Part shown: one piece after another, positions 21,841 through 29,865 of the stretch
Numbering within the stretch: the stretch's first letter is position 1
How the letters are laid out: each line of letters begins with the position of its first letter
Source of the DNA: a virus
Virus record (IMG/VR): IMGVR_UViG_3300038701_000867
Span: 1 to 34,931 of that record
DNA: 34,931 nucleotides
Strand: one strand, 5' to 3'
The notes under the pieces: model-generated
The model's input: the letters and a program-made list of their open reading frames with translations, nothing else
Databases searched by the model: none
What the model was told of the DNA's origin: nothing
Position numbers and translations under genes: made by a program

Positions 21841-24140
21841 TATACAAACTCCAATCCACGAGTACCGGCTTCTTTCTGTAGTTGCGTAAACAACTCTTTG
21901 ATATATTTCCCGCTGAACTTTGCATCGTCAGCAATGGGGTCCATCATGATACGCAGTGGACCTTCTCCCCCGCCGGATGCTGAGGATGCAGTACTGGCAG
22001 CAGCTCCCGAAGCACCACCCGCGGCGCTGCTGCCACTCCCACTCTTAATCGCCTGTACAGCCCCAAGACCTGCACTGAGAACGGCAGTTGCCGCGGCGAA
22101 TTTCGCAAAGAATGGAAGACTCGGATCGGCAAGTGTCTGGTTATAGGCGCGCCAGGCGTTGACAAGAGCCTCAGCCGCGCCAAAAATTCGCGCCGCTTTT
22201 GCCATCTTATCGCCACCCTGAGCGAACGCATTTGCCATATCGCCGAAAAACTGTCCCGCTTGGTCTAGGCCAGTACCATACCGATATGCATCAATACCCG
22301 CCATGGTCTCTTGGTGTTTCTTATTCGACTGTTCCATGTATTTCTGGTATTCTTCCTGCGTGATCAACTTGTTGTTGAGGGCAGTTTTCAGCATCTCTTG
22401 CTGACGTTCGTATGCCTCAAGCTGAATTTCCGCTTCGGTAAGGAACTCCTGTCGAATGCGTTCCCACTCTTTAGTGGTTTTGCTTTTCTTGGCTTTACCA
22501 CCGCCGCCCGCCTTTTTCTTCTCGAGACGCTCCCGCTCAAGCGCCGCTTCCCGCTCCGCAATCAGGGTATCGTCTAGTGTTCGGTTATACTCATGCTGCT
22601 TTCGGATCACAGCCCCGATGAACTCACCAACTTTCCCGAACCGCGACTCCACGGCCATAACTTGCGCGTCTAGCCGGACGTCTTCGGTAGATCGTTTTGC
22701 AGCCAACGCAGCTTCTTTAACCGTCTGGCCAGCTCGCAATGCCGCGATTTCTGTACGCTTTGCTGCCGCGGTAATCATTCCGCCGCCTAGCTGTCCTATG
22801 ATTGAGGCGATAGAAGCAAGTTCGAACTTAACCTGCGCCATCATACCTGCCCAGCCGCTCGTAGCGCTAGTTGCCAGCTCGATGTTGCCAGCGATATCGA
22901 CGTTAGCCACGCCGTTTGCTGCGTCCCACGAGTCCATCAGTGCCTGTTTCATCAAGCCGCCTACTCGCAAGCTATTCACCTGCGAGCGGTATAGCTGACG
23001 TTCTGCCTGCACGGAGGCTGTGCGGTACTGAACGCTATTCGCGCCGTATTGCAGTTCCAGTTTGGAAAGATGCGCCTGCGCCTGCGTAGTCTTCAGCATG
23101 TTCTTGGCTTCGACATTTGCCTGAGCGGCGTACAATCGCTGCCGTGCCAGATCGGAAGTCCAAGACTCGCCGGTGTTATTCAACTGCCTCTGCGTCTCCA
23201 CCATCTCCCGTAGCGTGGTGAGGATGGTAAGGAGTTTTGAGAGGTACGCGTCCTCTTCAATCGTACGCACCCCGCTGAGATCGGCCAATCGAACAGAGTT
23301 CTCGTACAATGCTTCCGTGGTTTCTAGCTGCCGCTCCAGTGTGTTTGCAGTAGCCGCGGCCTCTTCCAGAAGCACCTGCCCGCCGATATTCACACGGGTC
23401 TTTTTGTTGTTTGCATGGAGGTTGAAGAAATCGCGAATGCCTTCAGCCCCCTGCTGCATTTCCTCCAGTGTGGCTTTGATCCCTGAAGCGGTGTTCCGGC
23501 TTTCAATCTCAGCGATAACTGCGTAGTAGGCCTGTGCAGCTTCTGCCCCCGCACCAAACATTTCGGTGAGCTTCTCAGTAGGTAATTGCGCGTTCTTGGC
23601 GGCTGACTGATATTTTCCGAGGGCGTCCTCAACTTTGTCCAGCGCCTCTTCCCAGCGTTCAGATGCTGTAACCGAATCGTCAGCTTTCATGGCCCACTGA
23701 ACCAACGCGGCACCACCTGCAATTACCCCGATCGTCATAAGGCTGAGCGGGGAGATCATAGATTTAATACCCGCTACGATGGCAGGGAATACGTTACTGG
23801 CTTTCCCGCCCATCTGCGCAAACACTTGGTTGATCTGAGTACCCTGCTGCATAGCAAGGAGTAACGGACTCTGCCCCGCTGCAAGCATGACACCGATATC
23901 GTTGAACTGGGCAGTAAGATTTGCGGTCTGCATCGAGGCAACCCGCATCTGTTTTTCCATACTTTTCGTACGGCTGCTGGTGAGGTTAAACGTGTTCCCC
24001 ATACTCGCCAGCGCTTTGTCCGCCGAAGTACCATGCCTACCTAACCGATCGAGCGCCGCGGCAGCAGCGTTTGCAGCGGAGACTGCATCAGACGAGTCCC
24101 CGCTGGTTTTGATGTGCATTCCGGTCTGTTCAACTGCCAT
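21840..24140 (-). CDS. Tape measure protein
   Basis: At 766 residues this is the second largest protein of the window and lies just after the frameshifted chaperone genes. The N-terminal third has the tape-measure phrase TAQFNDIGVMLAAGQSPLLL and QQGTQINQVF (prophage tail-length family), followed by a hydrophobic stretch (PLSLMTIGVIAGGAALVQWA, about 130-149). The centre is long helix. The C-terminal part has KKKAGGGGKAKKSK, more coiled coil, a second hydrophobic segment and a Gly/Ser/Ala-rich linker. It sets tail length; at about 0.15 nm per residue a tail of roughly 115 nm would follow, and no lysozyme domain is visible. Confidence 0.9.
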   Translation of the reverse strand: MAVEQTGMHIKTSGDSSDAVSAANAAAAALDRLGRHGTSADKALASMGNTFNLTSSRTKSMEKQMRVASMQTANLTAQFNDIGVMLAAGQSPLLLAMQQGTQINQVFAQMGGKASNVFPAIVAGIKSMISPLSLMTIGVIAGGAALVQWAMKADDSVTASERWEEALDKVEDALGKYQSAAKNAQLPTEKLTEMFGAGAEAAQAYYAVIAEIESRNTASGIKATLEEMQQGAEGIRDFFNLHANNKKTRVNIGGQVLLEEAAATANTLERQLETTEALYENSVRLADLSGVRTIEEDAYLSKLLTILTTLREMVETQRQLNNTGESWTSDLARQRLYAAQANVEAKNMLKTTQAQAHLSKLELQYGANSVQYRTASVQAERQLYRSQVNSLRVGGLMKQALMDSWDAANGVANVDIAGNIELATSATSGWAGMMAQVKFELASIASIIGQLGGGMITAAAKRTEIAALRAGQTVKEAALAAKRSTEDVRLDAQVMAVESRFGKVGEFIGAVIRKQHEYNRTLDDTLIAEREAALERERLEKKKAGGGGKAKKSKTTKEWERIRQEFLTEAEIQLEAYERQQEMLKTALNNKLITQEEYQKYMEQSNKKHQETMAGIDAYRYGTGLDQAGQFFGDMANAFAQGGDKMAKAARIFGAAEALVNAWRAYNQTLADPSLPFFAKFAAATAVLSAGLGAVQAIKSGSGSSAAGGASGAAASTASSASGGGEGPLRIMMDPIADDAKFSGKYIKELFTQLQKEAGTRGLEFV

Positions 24141-24366
24141 TCTGTTTCATCTTTTCTGCATGACGTCGGCGCGCATCAGCCCATTCTGACTGAGAAAACG
24201 CCGAACCGCTTTCCTCGTTCGAAGGTTGCATACGTTTTGCCTCCTCCACCTTAGCATCCAGTTCCCAAAACCACTCTTGCGGGGACAACAACCAGAACTC
24301 ACTAGGTGCCATCCCCCATGAACGCGCTGCTTGATATGCCGTTTTTACAAACCCCGCCCACGTTAC
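24130..24366 (-). CDS. Tail assembly chaperone, -1 frameshift extension
   Basis: This frame is open from the slippery site at 24366-24372 and continues the upstream chaperone after a -1 shift. It first reads VTWAGFVKTAYQAARSWGM and then MAPSEFWLLSPQEWFWELDA, ending with a charged helix. The second part has the aromatic EFW-x-L-x-P-x-E-x-W pattern of the T-domain of lambda GT-type or gene-transfer-agent-like chaperones. It could also start alone at ATG 24312, but no good ribosome site is seen there. Its stop overlaps the tape measure start by 11 bases, as expected for the frameshifted chaperone pair. Confidence 0.7.
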   Translation of the reverse strand, partial: VTWAGFVKTAYQAARSWGMAPSEFWLLSPQEWFWELDAKVEEAKRMQPSNEESGSAFSQSEWADARRRHAEKMKQNGS

Positions 24367-24749
24367 TTTTTTCCGTCAGTCGGCTCCTTCTCGCCGCTGT
24401 CTTCACCGCTGTCTTCCGCAACAGGCCCGATGATGATGCCTACGTAGTCGGTTGCGACTGCCATGGAGTTGTAGAAGCCATGTTCGAACACCAGCTCTTG
24501 CATCTGCTTGAGGGAAATGTCCTCACCCGCGGCCTTCGCGCCGATATGCAGGATGATAGGAATGTTGACGGTATCAAACGCCCACTCAGGCGTGTAGTCG
24601 ATTTGGTGCGCCCGCATCATCTGCGTCGTGGCAGAGATTTGCACGATCTCCATCGGATCGCGAATTTTATCACAGATCTCCATAGAGGCATCGAATGTAG
24701 CAGCGAAGGTCAATTCCCGTCCTGCCAGTGTTTCAGTTAGTTTACGCAT
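24363..24749 (-). CDS. Tail assembly chaperone (G-like)
   Basis: A 128-residue protein (MRKLTETLAGRELTFAATFD, a core of short helices, then an acidic tail EDSGEDSGEKEPTDGKK). Position between tail tube and tape measure and the frameshift signal identify it as the tail assembly chaperone that coats the tape measure before the tube is built. The stop TAA follows the heptamer A AAA AAG directly, so a minor share of ribosomes should enter the frame at 24366. GGAG lies before ATG 24749. A copy of the 31-bp palindrome lies 21 bases upstream of the ATG. Confidence 0.8.
   Translation of the reverse strand: MRKLTETLAGRELTFAATFDASMEICDKIRDPMEIVQISATTQMMRAHQIDYTPEWAFDTVNIPIILHIGAKAAGEDISLKQMQELVFEHGFYNSMAVATDYVGIIIGPVAEDSGEDSGEKEPTDGKK
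24366..24372 (-). promoter_or_regulatory. -1 ribosomal frameshift slippery site A AAA AAG
   Basis: On the coding strand the codons read GGA AAA AAG TAA. The last A of GGA with AAA AAG gives the heptamer A AAA AAG in the correct X XXY YYZ phase, the same as in E. coli dnaX, immediately before the stop. Slippage by -1 continues into GTA ACG TGG and an open frame to 24130. Confidence 0.8.
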
Positions 24750-24770
24750 TTTTGTTCTCCAGTTAGGTGG

Positions 24771-24801
24771 TATGGCCCCTTGAAAAAGTCACGGGACCAT
24801 A
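24771..24801. repeat. 31-bp palindromic element, copy B
   Basis: Same ends (TATGG, CCATA), same length and same core (TTGAAAAAGTCAC) as copy A. The arms match over 13 positions with two mismatches, one of which becomes a G-U pair in the leftward transcript, so the RNA hairpin UAUGGUCCCGUGA with a CUUUU loop is strong. It lies in the 60-base gap between the tail-tube and chaperone genes. Confidence 0.85.
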
Positions 24802-24809
24802 CAGTTGAT

Positions 24810-25217
24810 TTATGCCGACGATGCAGTATAAGTCACTGCGCCGGTAGACAGGAACGTAGCCGAGAACTCGACCGCGCCATCATGAGTCCCATTAGACTCG
24901 TAAGACGACACAAGGAAATTCCCTGCCATAGTACCTGCCGTAGCCAGCGAGGTCGGCAATTCCGCGCTGAGCGTATCTTTGGTCATGCTCGCGTTCATGA
25001 TCGCGGCAAGCAGTACTTCGTCTTTGACGATCCCGCCGACAGTCATTTCGACCGCACGTGTCGCTGGGTCTTCCAGCAAACAGCGCCAGCCATTGTCGTC
25101 GTCGGTAGTCACGTCTACATATTCATTCGCTACGTTCATACCTTTGGTACGGACACCAACGAGTGTGGTGCTGTCCCAGTCGAATACAAACGCGCGACCG
25201 CTAAAGCCTGTTGACAT
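24810..25217 (-). CDS. Major tail (tube) protein
   Basis: A 135-residue beta-rich protein with TP901-1-type tube features: an opening GFSGRAFVFDWDSTTLVGVRT, a middle DVTTDDDNGWRCLLEDPATRAVEMTVGG, and an ending AVEFSATFLSTGAVTYT. It would form the hexameric tube rings. It follows the DUF3168 gene with no gap and has AGGAGG upstream. Size matches the gene-transfer-agent and TP901-1 groups. Confidence 0.85.
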   Translation of the reverse strand: MSTGFSGRAFVFDWDSTTLVGVRTKGMNVANEYVDVTTDDDNGWRCLLEDPATRAVEMTVGGIVKDEVLLAAIMNASMTKDTLSAELPTSLATAGTMAGNFLVSSYESNGTHDGAVEFSATFLSTGAVTYTASSA

Positions 25218-25628
25218 TTACAATGCCTCCTGAATTGTGAGCCGGTAAGTCAGTACACCGTGTCTCGTTGCGTTGTCGTCCTCCTGGCGGACAAATCCGT
25301 CCATGAAGAGCGTATCCACCACCGAGTAGCCAGACAGAGTGAAAGGCTGCCGATGAAGAATTTCGTAGATTTCGCCGTTGAGTGCTTTTACCTCAGCGGC
25401 TCCGTCATATCTGCTATAGGTGTGAAGTGTTACGAAAACATTCATACCTCGTTGATCGTCGTCGTCGAACGGGTGAGCATCACAATCCCCGACATATACG
25501 TAGGGGTAGTTAGCGGAGGGCTGCCCGTTCGGTAGGCGTGGTACATCGTCGTATACGGACGCAGTTACATTCCCGTCCAGTGCGGTCACAACGATCTGTT
25601 GCGCGGCGTATTCAAATGCGGTACTCAT
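25218..25628 (-). CDS. DUF3168 tail completion/terminator protein
   Basis: A 136-residue protein with DUF3168 traits: a start helix FEYAAQQIVVTALDG, then YPYVYVGDCDAHPFDD, a strand MNVFVTLHTYSRYDG and a helix AAEVKALNGEIYEILHRQPF. These proteins cap the tail tube at the head end. The order connector, adaptor, gp10-like, DUF3168, tube is standard. The start overlaps the upstream stop (ATGA). Confidence 0.8.
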   Translation of the reverse strand: MSTAFEYAAQQIVVTALDGNVTASVYDDVPRLPNGQPSANYPYVYVGDCDAHPFDDDDQRGMNVFVTLHTYSRYDGAAEVKALNGEIYEILHRQPFTLSGYSVVDTLFMDGFVRQEDDNATRHGVLTYRLTIQEAL

Positions 25629-26074
25629 CGCAGTGCCTCATACGTTTCGCGGAGCTCTTTTGCAACAGTACGGATCGCCGAGCGATACGACCGCCACAGG
25701 AACGGACGAGGTGCCATTTTGCTTGTTCCGTATTCTAGGTCTTCCGCGTGAGGAAGGTTGGTGCCTACACGGGAGTACAGGCTACCCGCAACTGCGTGGT
25801 CGATCTCGAGCGATGCAATCAACTCGCGTGTGTCATGACGCGGATACGCTTTGCCGGAGGCACTAGATGCAGTGTGAATGCGCCGCGGATTAGACTTGGT
25901 GTAGGTACGTCCGGTAGCCGGAGATGCGGCCATTCCCTCTTCAATCCGTTCGATAGTCCGTTCAGCCACACGATTCAGCACAAGGACATTTGCCTGCTCA
26001 ACCGCATGGGTGGTCCGTTCGAGGCGTGATCGAATTTGCGCCAATCCGTCAATCTGTACTCCGAAGTGGCTCAT
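25625..26074 (-). CDS. HK97 gp10-like neck/tail completion protein
   Basis: A 149-residue protein with an N-terminal helix (VQIDGLAQIRSRLERTTHAV), a proline-basic loop (ATGRTYTKSNPRR) and the family-typical ending with a His-Glu-Tyr-Gly turn and a Pro-Arg-Pro-Phe motif (HAEDLEYGTSKMAPRPFLW). This fits HK97 gp10-like proteins at the head-tail joint. ATG 26074 overlaps the preceding stop; the longer frame upstream is shadow. Confidence 0.8.
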   Translation of the reverse strand: MSHFGVQIDGLAQIRSRLERTTHAVEQANVLVLNRVAERTIERIEEGMAASPATGRTYTKSNPRRIHTASSASGKAYPRHDTRELIASLEIDHAVAGSLYSRVGTNLPHAEDLEYGTSKMAPRPFLWRSYRSAIRTVAKELRETYEALR

Positions 26075-26433
26075 GACGGACGCCCCTCTACGAGAGTCAT
26101 CTCCAGCCACTGTTGCCGGTCCTCTACGTCGAGGATGCTTTCAATGTTATACGTGCGGTTTTTGTACACTACTCGATCGCCCTCAGTGTAGTAAGGCGCG
26201 CCATAGGCATCTCCGCGGAAGTGAATAACAGCGCGGAAACGATTGAGTGCAACATCTCGATGATCGTGGGACTCTTCGGAATTGAACTGCGCGGTACCTT
26301 TGTAGCCTTTCCAGTTAGCCCACACGCCCTCAGCGGGATCAGCCGCCCATGCAGAGGTATTCCCTCCCATACCGTCCGGCGTGAGAGTTTCCCGCTCGAT
26401 AGAGATTTGCGAACGCAAAAGCCCGCTATGCAT
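26071..26433 (-). CDS. Head-tail adaptor (SPP1 gp16/HK97 gp9-like)
   Basis: A 120-residue protein beginning MHSGLLRSQISIERETLTPDGMGG, which matches the start of phage head-tail joining proteins; a VWANWKGYKG strand and a YNIESILDVEDRQQWLEM ending agree. ATG 26433 was preferred for this alignment over a GTG at 26448 that overlaps the previous stop. It attaches the tail stopper to the connector. Confidence 0.8.
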   Translation of the reverse strand: MHSGLLRSQISIERETLTPDGMGGNTSAWAADPAEGVWANWKGYKGTAQFNSEESHDHRDVALNRFRAVIHFRGDAYGAPYYTEGDRVVYKNRTYNIESILDVEDRQQWLEMTLVEGRPS

Positions 26434-26444
26434 GTCACAGCATT

Positions 26445-27119
26445 TCACAGGCGTACGTCCGCATATTCGGAAAGTAGGGCTAAGGCGCCGGACTCACGAA
26501 CCGCGGCCTCAGGAGAACATGCATCGCCGCGATGAGAGAAGAGGTACGAGGTGATCTGAGCGCAAGCCCGCTGCACGATGAGCGGCACATCGTCCAGTGC
26601 GTCACCGAAACCTGCGGTGTACTCAATCACAACCGCGTTCAGCTCTCGTGTAGCCACGGGCCACGTCTGCCCGCTTTTAAGGCTCATCCGGCCTTTGCGG
26701 GAAACGGTATCCACCTGAAAAACAGTGCCTACGACCGCAGACATTTCGTTATCTGCCGTGTCGTAGGTCTTTACTGCATCGACAGCCTGTAGAGGGTAGC
26801 GAGGAAACTCAATGGTGGTATGGCGGCTAGCAGCCGCTGTAATTGGGCCTTCGCGCACTCCATCCCACCAGTCATTGTCCATAACTGGCCATGAGTCCAT
26901 AGTCATCTGCCATTCCTGCGTGATACACACAAGGCCGGTAGCTGCCTCCATAGCAGCCCTCGCCACAGGGATGAGGTTTGTGATAAACGTATCAGAGTCG
27001 GTAGTGGTGAGCCGCAGTTGATCTTTGACCTGTGCGAGAGTACAAGGCTCAATCGCAGGGCCAGTGACCAGCGAGGTCTCACCCTGCCGATAAATATCTT
27101 TGCGTCCTGTGAGGGCCAT
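26445..27119 (-). CDS. Head-tail connector, gp6-like
   Basis: A 224-residue protein. The N-terminal half holds the phrase CTLAQVKDQLRLTTTDSDTFITNLIPVARAAMEAATG, a clear mark of gp6-like or phiE125 gp8-type connector proteins. Strands with a TYDTADNEM loop and a closing helix (VPLIVQRACAQITSYLFSHRG) follow. It forms the ring below the portal. TAATG overlap with the upstream gene. Confidence 0.85.
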   Translation of the reverse strand: MALTGRKDIYRQGETSLVTGPAIEPCTLAQVKDQLRLTTTDSDTFITNLIPVARAAMEAATGLVCITQEWQMTMDSWPVMDNDWWDGVREGPITAAASRHTTIEFPRYPLQAVDAVKTYDTADNEMSAVVGTVFQVDTVSRKGRMSLKSGQTWPVATRELNAVVIEYTAGFGDALDDVPLIVQRACAQITSYLFSHRGDACSPEAAVRESGALALLSEYADVRL

Positions 27120-27337
27120 TACTTATTCTCCGGCGCTCCTTCGAGCGCTTTCTTGCTGAGGATTTTCATATCCGCGGCTTTGGTAGCTTTGGTCGAGTAG
27201 GAAACGAACTCAGCATCACCAGCACGAACCGCATCGCGAGCCATGTCCCCGTTGAGAACGTCACCCTCAGCGGCCATACGATTGCGCCGAGCTATCTTCA
27301 CTTTGCGTCCTTGCGGATTGATAATTCTGGCTTTCAT
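27119..27337 (-). CDS. Hypothetical head-region protein (72 aa)
   Basis: A basic protein starting MKARIINPQGRKVKIARRN; the rest is helical and Lys/Ala-rich. GGGAGG lies before ATG 27337; the frame is open upstream to 27442, but that part runs through the terminator-like hairpin and is not expected to be translated. Function unknown; possibly a minor capsid or head-completion component judged by position. Confidence 0.6.
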   Translation of the reverse strand: MKARIINPQGRKVKIARRNRMAAEGDVLNGDMARDAVRAGDAEFVSYSTKATKAADMKILSKKALEGAPENK

Positions 27338-27357
27338 GAATACCTCCCGAGGAAAGA

Positions 27358-27391
27358 ATTGGCGGGACCGGAGAACAGTGGCCCCGCCAAT
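27358..27391 (-). terminator. Strong hairpin between head genes
   Basis: On the leftward strand a 12-bp stem (ATTGGCGGGGCC with GGTCCCGCCAAT, one G-U pair) has a ten-base loop and is followed by TCTTTCC. This looks like an intrinsic terminator or attenuator. It would reduce transcription after the capsid and decoration genes, which are needed in larger amounts than connectors. Confidence 0.65.
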
Positions 27392-27395
27392 ATGG

Positions 27396-27845
27396 TTAAG
27401 TGGCAGAAACCGCCGCGCCCACAAACGTGGGAGGTTGTGCATGGGCTTTGCTCAGGATGCACAATACTGAGACGTCGGCGTCAGTGCCAGTTGTCCCTGT
27501 CAGTACAAGCCGTGCGTAGCGAGAATTGCCGACATAACCAATGCCGCCTGCGATTGTGTTATCCGCAGAGTCCGAGGTGACTGTCAGCGTGCTTTCGAGG
27601 TCGGAAAGCTCCGCATCGGCTACGGCGGTGAAGCCGGCTCCTGCAGTTGTGTCGCCTTCTTGTACCTCGGTTGCAAATCCCGCAGCCGTACCTGCGTCAG
27701 TCACCGTGTTGGCGACGACGAGGAAAGTGGCCTTGTCGAAATCCCGCATATCAACGAGATCAGAGTTGGCCGGTGTGGTGCCTGAGAGTGTCAGGTTGCC
27801 CAAGTGAACCACTTGAAGGGCAGATTTACCGTCACGATTTGGCAT
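27396..27845 (-). CDS. Putative head decoration protein (149 aa)
   Basis: A Gly/Ala/Thr/Asp-rich beta protein (NLTLSGTTPANSDLVDMRDFDKATF, TEVQEGDTTAGAGF, YARLVLTGTTGTDADVSVLC) directly after the capsid gene. An AAAGGAGG site lies before the ATG, among the strongest in the window, and a terminator-like hairpin follows its stop, both pointing to high expression. This suits a capsid decoration or stabilising protein, but no family motif is recognised. Confidence 0.6.
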   Translation of the reverse strand: MPNRDGKSALQVVHLGNLTLSGTTPANSDLVDMRDFDKATFLVVANTVTDAGTAAGFATEVQEGDTTAGAGFTAVADAELSDLESTLTVTSDSADNTIAGGIGYVGNSRYARLVLTGTTGTDADVSVLCILSKAHAQPPTFVGAAVSAT

Positions 27846-27869
27846 GTCAATGCCTCCTTTCTGTTTCGG

Positions 27870-29183
27870 TTACGCCGTGAACTCAAGCAGGTTCAAGGCT
27901 TCAAAGTTGACCACATCACCGCCGACACGACGAGTTGTGTAGAACAAGACATAAGGCTTGTTAGTGAAGGGGTCGCGAAGGACACGAGTGCCCTGACGTT
28001 CCACGATCTGATAGGCTTCAGCCATGTCACCGAAGGCAACGGCCAACGCGTCAGTTGTGGTGTAGTCAGGCATATCCTCCAGATTGACCACCCCTTGTCC
28101 GAGCAGTGTGGAAGGCTCACCGGCGGTTGTGGCAGGCTGCCAAAGTGGACGACCATCGCTGTCTTTCAGCAGGCGGACACCGAACGTGGTCAGACGGTTC
28201 ATGTAAAACTTCCCGACAGTCCGATAAGGGTCTTTCAGGTCGTAGATCATGTTCAGCAGTTTGTCCGCGCCGTTAGGATCAGCAGCGAAATCGCCGTCAA
28301 CGCCTGTGCCGAAGCGTTTGATCTGCCCAGGATTGGTCGTGCCGGAAGGATACGACAGGAAACCGCGTGGTTTGCCTGCGCCATCGCCATTGACGAAAGC
28401 CGCGTTTTCGATACGCACCATCTTCGAGGCAGTCTTGTCGGCCAGCCAGTCTTCAATGTTCACGCCTGCATCGTCCAGCAGCTTCTGCGTTGCTTTCGGC
28501 ATCGCGTACAGCTCATGAACCGGAATGTCCCAGACGCCGACTTTTGGCGTATCGGACTCAGAACGCGCACCGGTCTCAGAAACCCAACCTGCATCACCTT
28601 CTTCGAGATCGTAGGTACCGTTCAGCGAGTCCGTCGTGATGACCTGCACGGAAGCATGTTGACGCATGGCAGAAGTTTCGTAAATCTTCTTCACCATCCG
28701 GCCTGACGTGTCCGGCGTGACGTGATAGCCGCCGTCGGAATCAGAACCAACGCTCAGTGCTTTGATCTCGTCCGCCGAAAGCGCGTCTTTGCCTTCACGC
28801 ATCCAGGTCTGCATCGCAGCGCCGTACGCTTTCATCTCTTCGTAGCCAAACGTCTCAGGCATCTTCTTGCCGCCGCGTTCAGCCGTGGCCATCGTCGCCC
28901 AGTCATGCGATTTCTGATCCAACGCGTCGATATCAGCCGGTTTGCCGTCGATCAACAGCTGCGGCCGGTTGTTTTTCGTATGCAACTCGTCGATGATCTT
29001 TTGCTGATCTTCGATCGCAGTGTTGATCTTGGTCAGCGAGTCTTCGAGGAGCGTATCGACCGCGCCTTTGGTCATAAGCTCTTTTTCACGTTCAGCCGCT
29101 TTCTCTTGAAAGCTTTCGAACAGTCGTTTCACCTCGACAACGGCATCCGCCACTGTATTGAGGTCCATTTCATCCTTTGGCAT
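27870..29183 (-). CDS. Major capsid protein, HK97 fold
   Basis: A 437-residue HK97-family capsid protein. About 120 N-terminal residues are a helical, charged scaffold-like delta domain (VKRLFESFQEKAAEREKEL, INTAIEDQQKIIDEL), likely removed by the protease encoded upstream. The mature part starts near SVGSDSDGGYHVTPDTSGRM and includes TDSLNGTYDLEEGDAGWVSE, the NIEDWLADKTASKMVRIENAAFVNGDGAGKPRGF block and the C-terminal TTDALAVAFGDMAEAYQIVER, all typical. GGAG lies within the end of the protease gene, which overlaps by 14 bases. Confidence 0.95.
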   Translation of the reverse strand: MPKDEMDLNTVADAVVEVKRLFESFQEKAAEREKELMTKGAVDTLLEDSLTKINTAIEDQQKIIDELHTKNNRPQLLIDGKPADIDALDQKSHDWATMATAERGGKKMPETFGYEEMKAYGAAMQTWMREGKDALSADEIKALSVGSDSDGGYHVTPDTSGRMVKKIYETSAMRQHASVQVITTDSLNGTYDLEEGDAGWVSETGARSESDTPKVGVWDIPVHELYAMPKATQKLLDDAGVNIEDWLADKTASKMVRIENAAFVNGDGAGKPRGFLSYPSGTTNPGQIKRFGTGVDGDFAADPNGADKLLNMIYDLKDPYRTVGKFYMNRLTTFGVRLLKDSDGRPLWQPATTAGEPSTLLGQGVVNLEDMPDYTTTDALAVAFGDMAEAYQIVERQGTRVLRDPFTNKPYVLFYTTRRVGGDVVNFEALNLLEFTA

Positions 29184-29865
29184 GGAGTATCTCCTTCAGG
29201 GAACTAAGTTCCGCCATTACTGTTTGCAGTGCTTTGGCGTTCTTAGCGTCACCATCGCGGTGATCGCTGTTCAGCCGTTTGGTCGCCTCTGGCAGCCCGT
29301 AACGAGCGACCAATTTAGCGAAGTTATTGGGAACACCCGCATCGCGCAGTATGCTCTCAACATCACCTACCCCACCTAGCTGCTTCACGTCAGTCACAGT
29401 GGAGAGGGCGTTCATCGGGAAAGTCACGTGTGACACCTCCCACAACTCGGCTTCGTGGATCAGCCGGACTTCCTCTTCGTCCCGCGTTTCCCAGCTCGCG
29501 TTGATTGTTTTGTATCCGATAGATAGACCCTCGAGGGAATCGTCTTTCAGCAGATGGTAAATCTCGGCGCCGCGCTGGACGTTCATATTGAGGTGGCCCT
29601 TAACGTAGAGTCCTTTGGCCTCATCCTCGAAGTGGTCCCATTTCCCTACGATCTCCCGCACATCATGCATGAAGAGCATTTTGGGCTTACGGTCGCCGCG
29701 TTTGATCTCTGCAAGGGATTTGTCGAAAGCGCCTGCCTCAACAACATCGTAGCCGCGGTCTACATTGCCGTAGACGGAGGCGTAGCCCTCGAAATGGCCT
29801 GTCTTTTTCAGCGCCTTGAGTTCGAGTTTGACCTCAGCGGTTTGCTGGAAGGGGCTTTGAGGCAT
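29170..29865 (-). CDS. Prohead protease (HK97/U35 type)
   Basis: A 231-residue protease. FEGYASVYGNVDRGYDVVEAGAF near the N-terminus, MLFMHDVREIVG with H67, and LEGLSIGYKT with the likely nucleophile S115 follow the herpesvirus-type serine protease fold used by HK97 gp4. It would trim the capsid delta domain during head maturation. The gene overlaps the portal by 32 bases and the capsid gene by 14. Confidence 0.9.
   Translation of the reverse strand: MPQSPFQQTAEVKLELKALKKTGHFEGYASVYGNVDRGYDVVEAGAFDKSLAEIKRGDRKPKMLFMHDVREIVGKWDHFEDEAKGLYVKGHLNMNVQRGAEIYHLLKDDSLEGLSIGYKTINASWETRDEEEVRLIHEAELWEVSHVTFPMNALSTVTDVKQLGGVGDVESILRDAGVPNNFAKLVARYGLPEATKRLNSDHRDGDAKNAKALQTVMAELSSLKEILHAKG

Noticed and set aside
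24780-25214. 144-codon plus-strand frame starting MKKSRDH, and a similar start on the minus strand at 34758
   Set aside because: The shared start comes only from the 31-bp repeat; the rest of both frames is unrelated and lacks ribosome sites.
27804-28706. 300-codon plus-strand frame opposite the capsid gene
   Set aside because: The minus strand encodes an unmistakable HK97 capsid protein; the plus frame has no domain sense or start signal.
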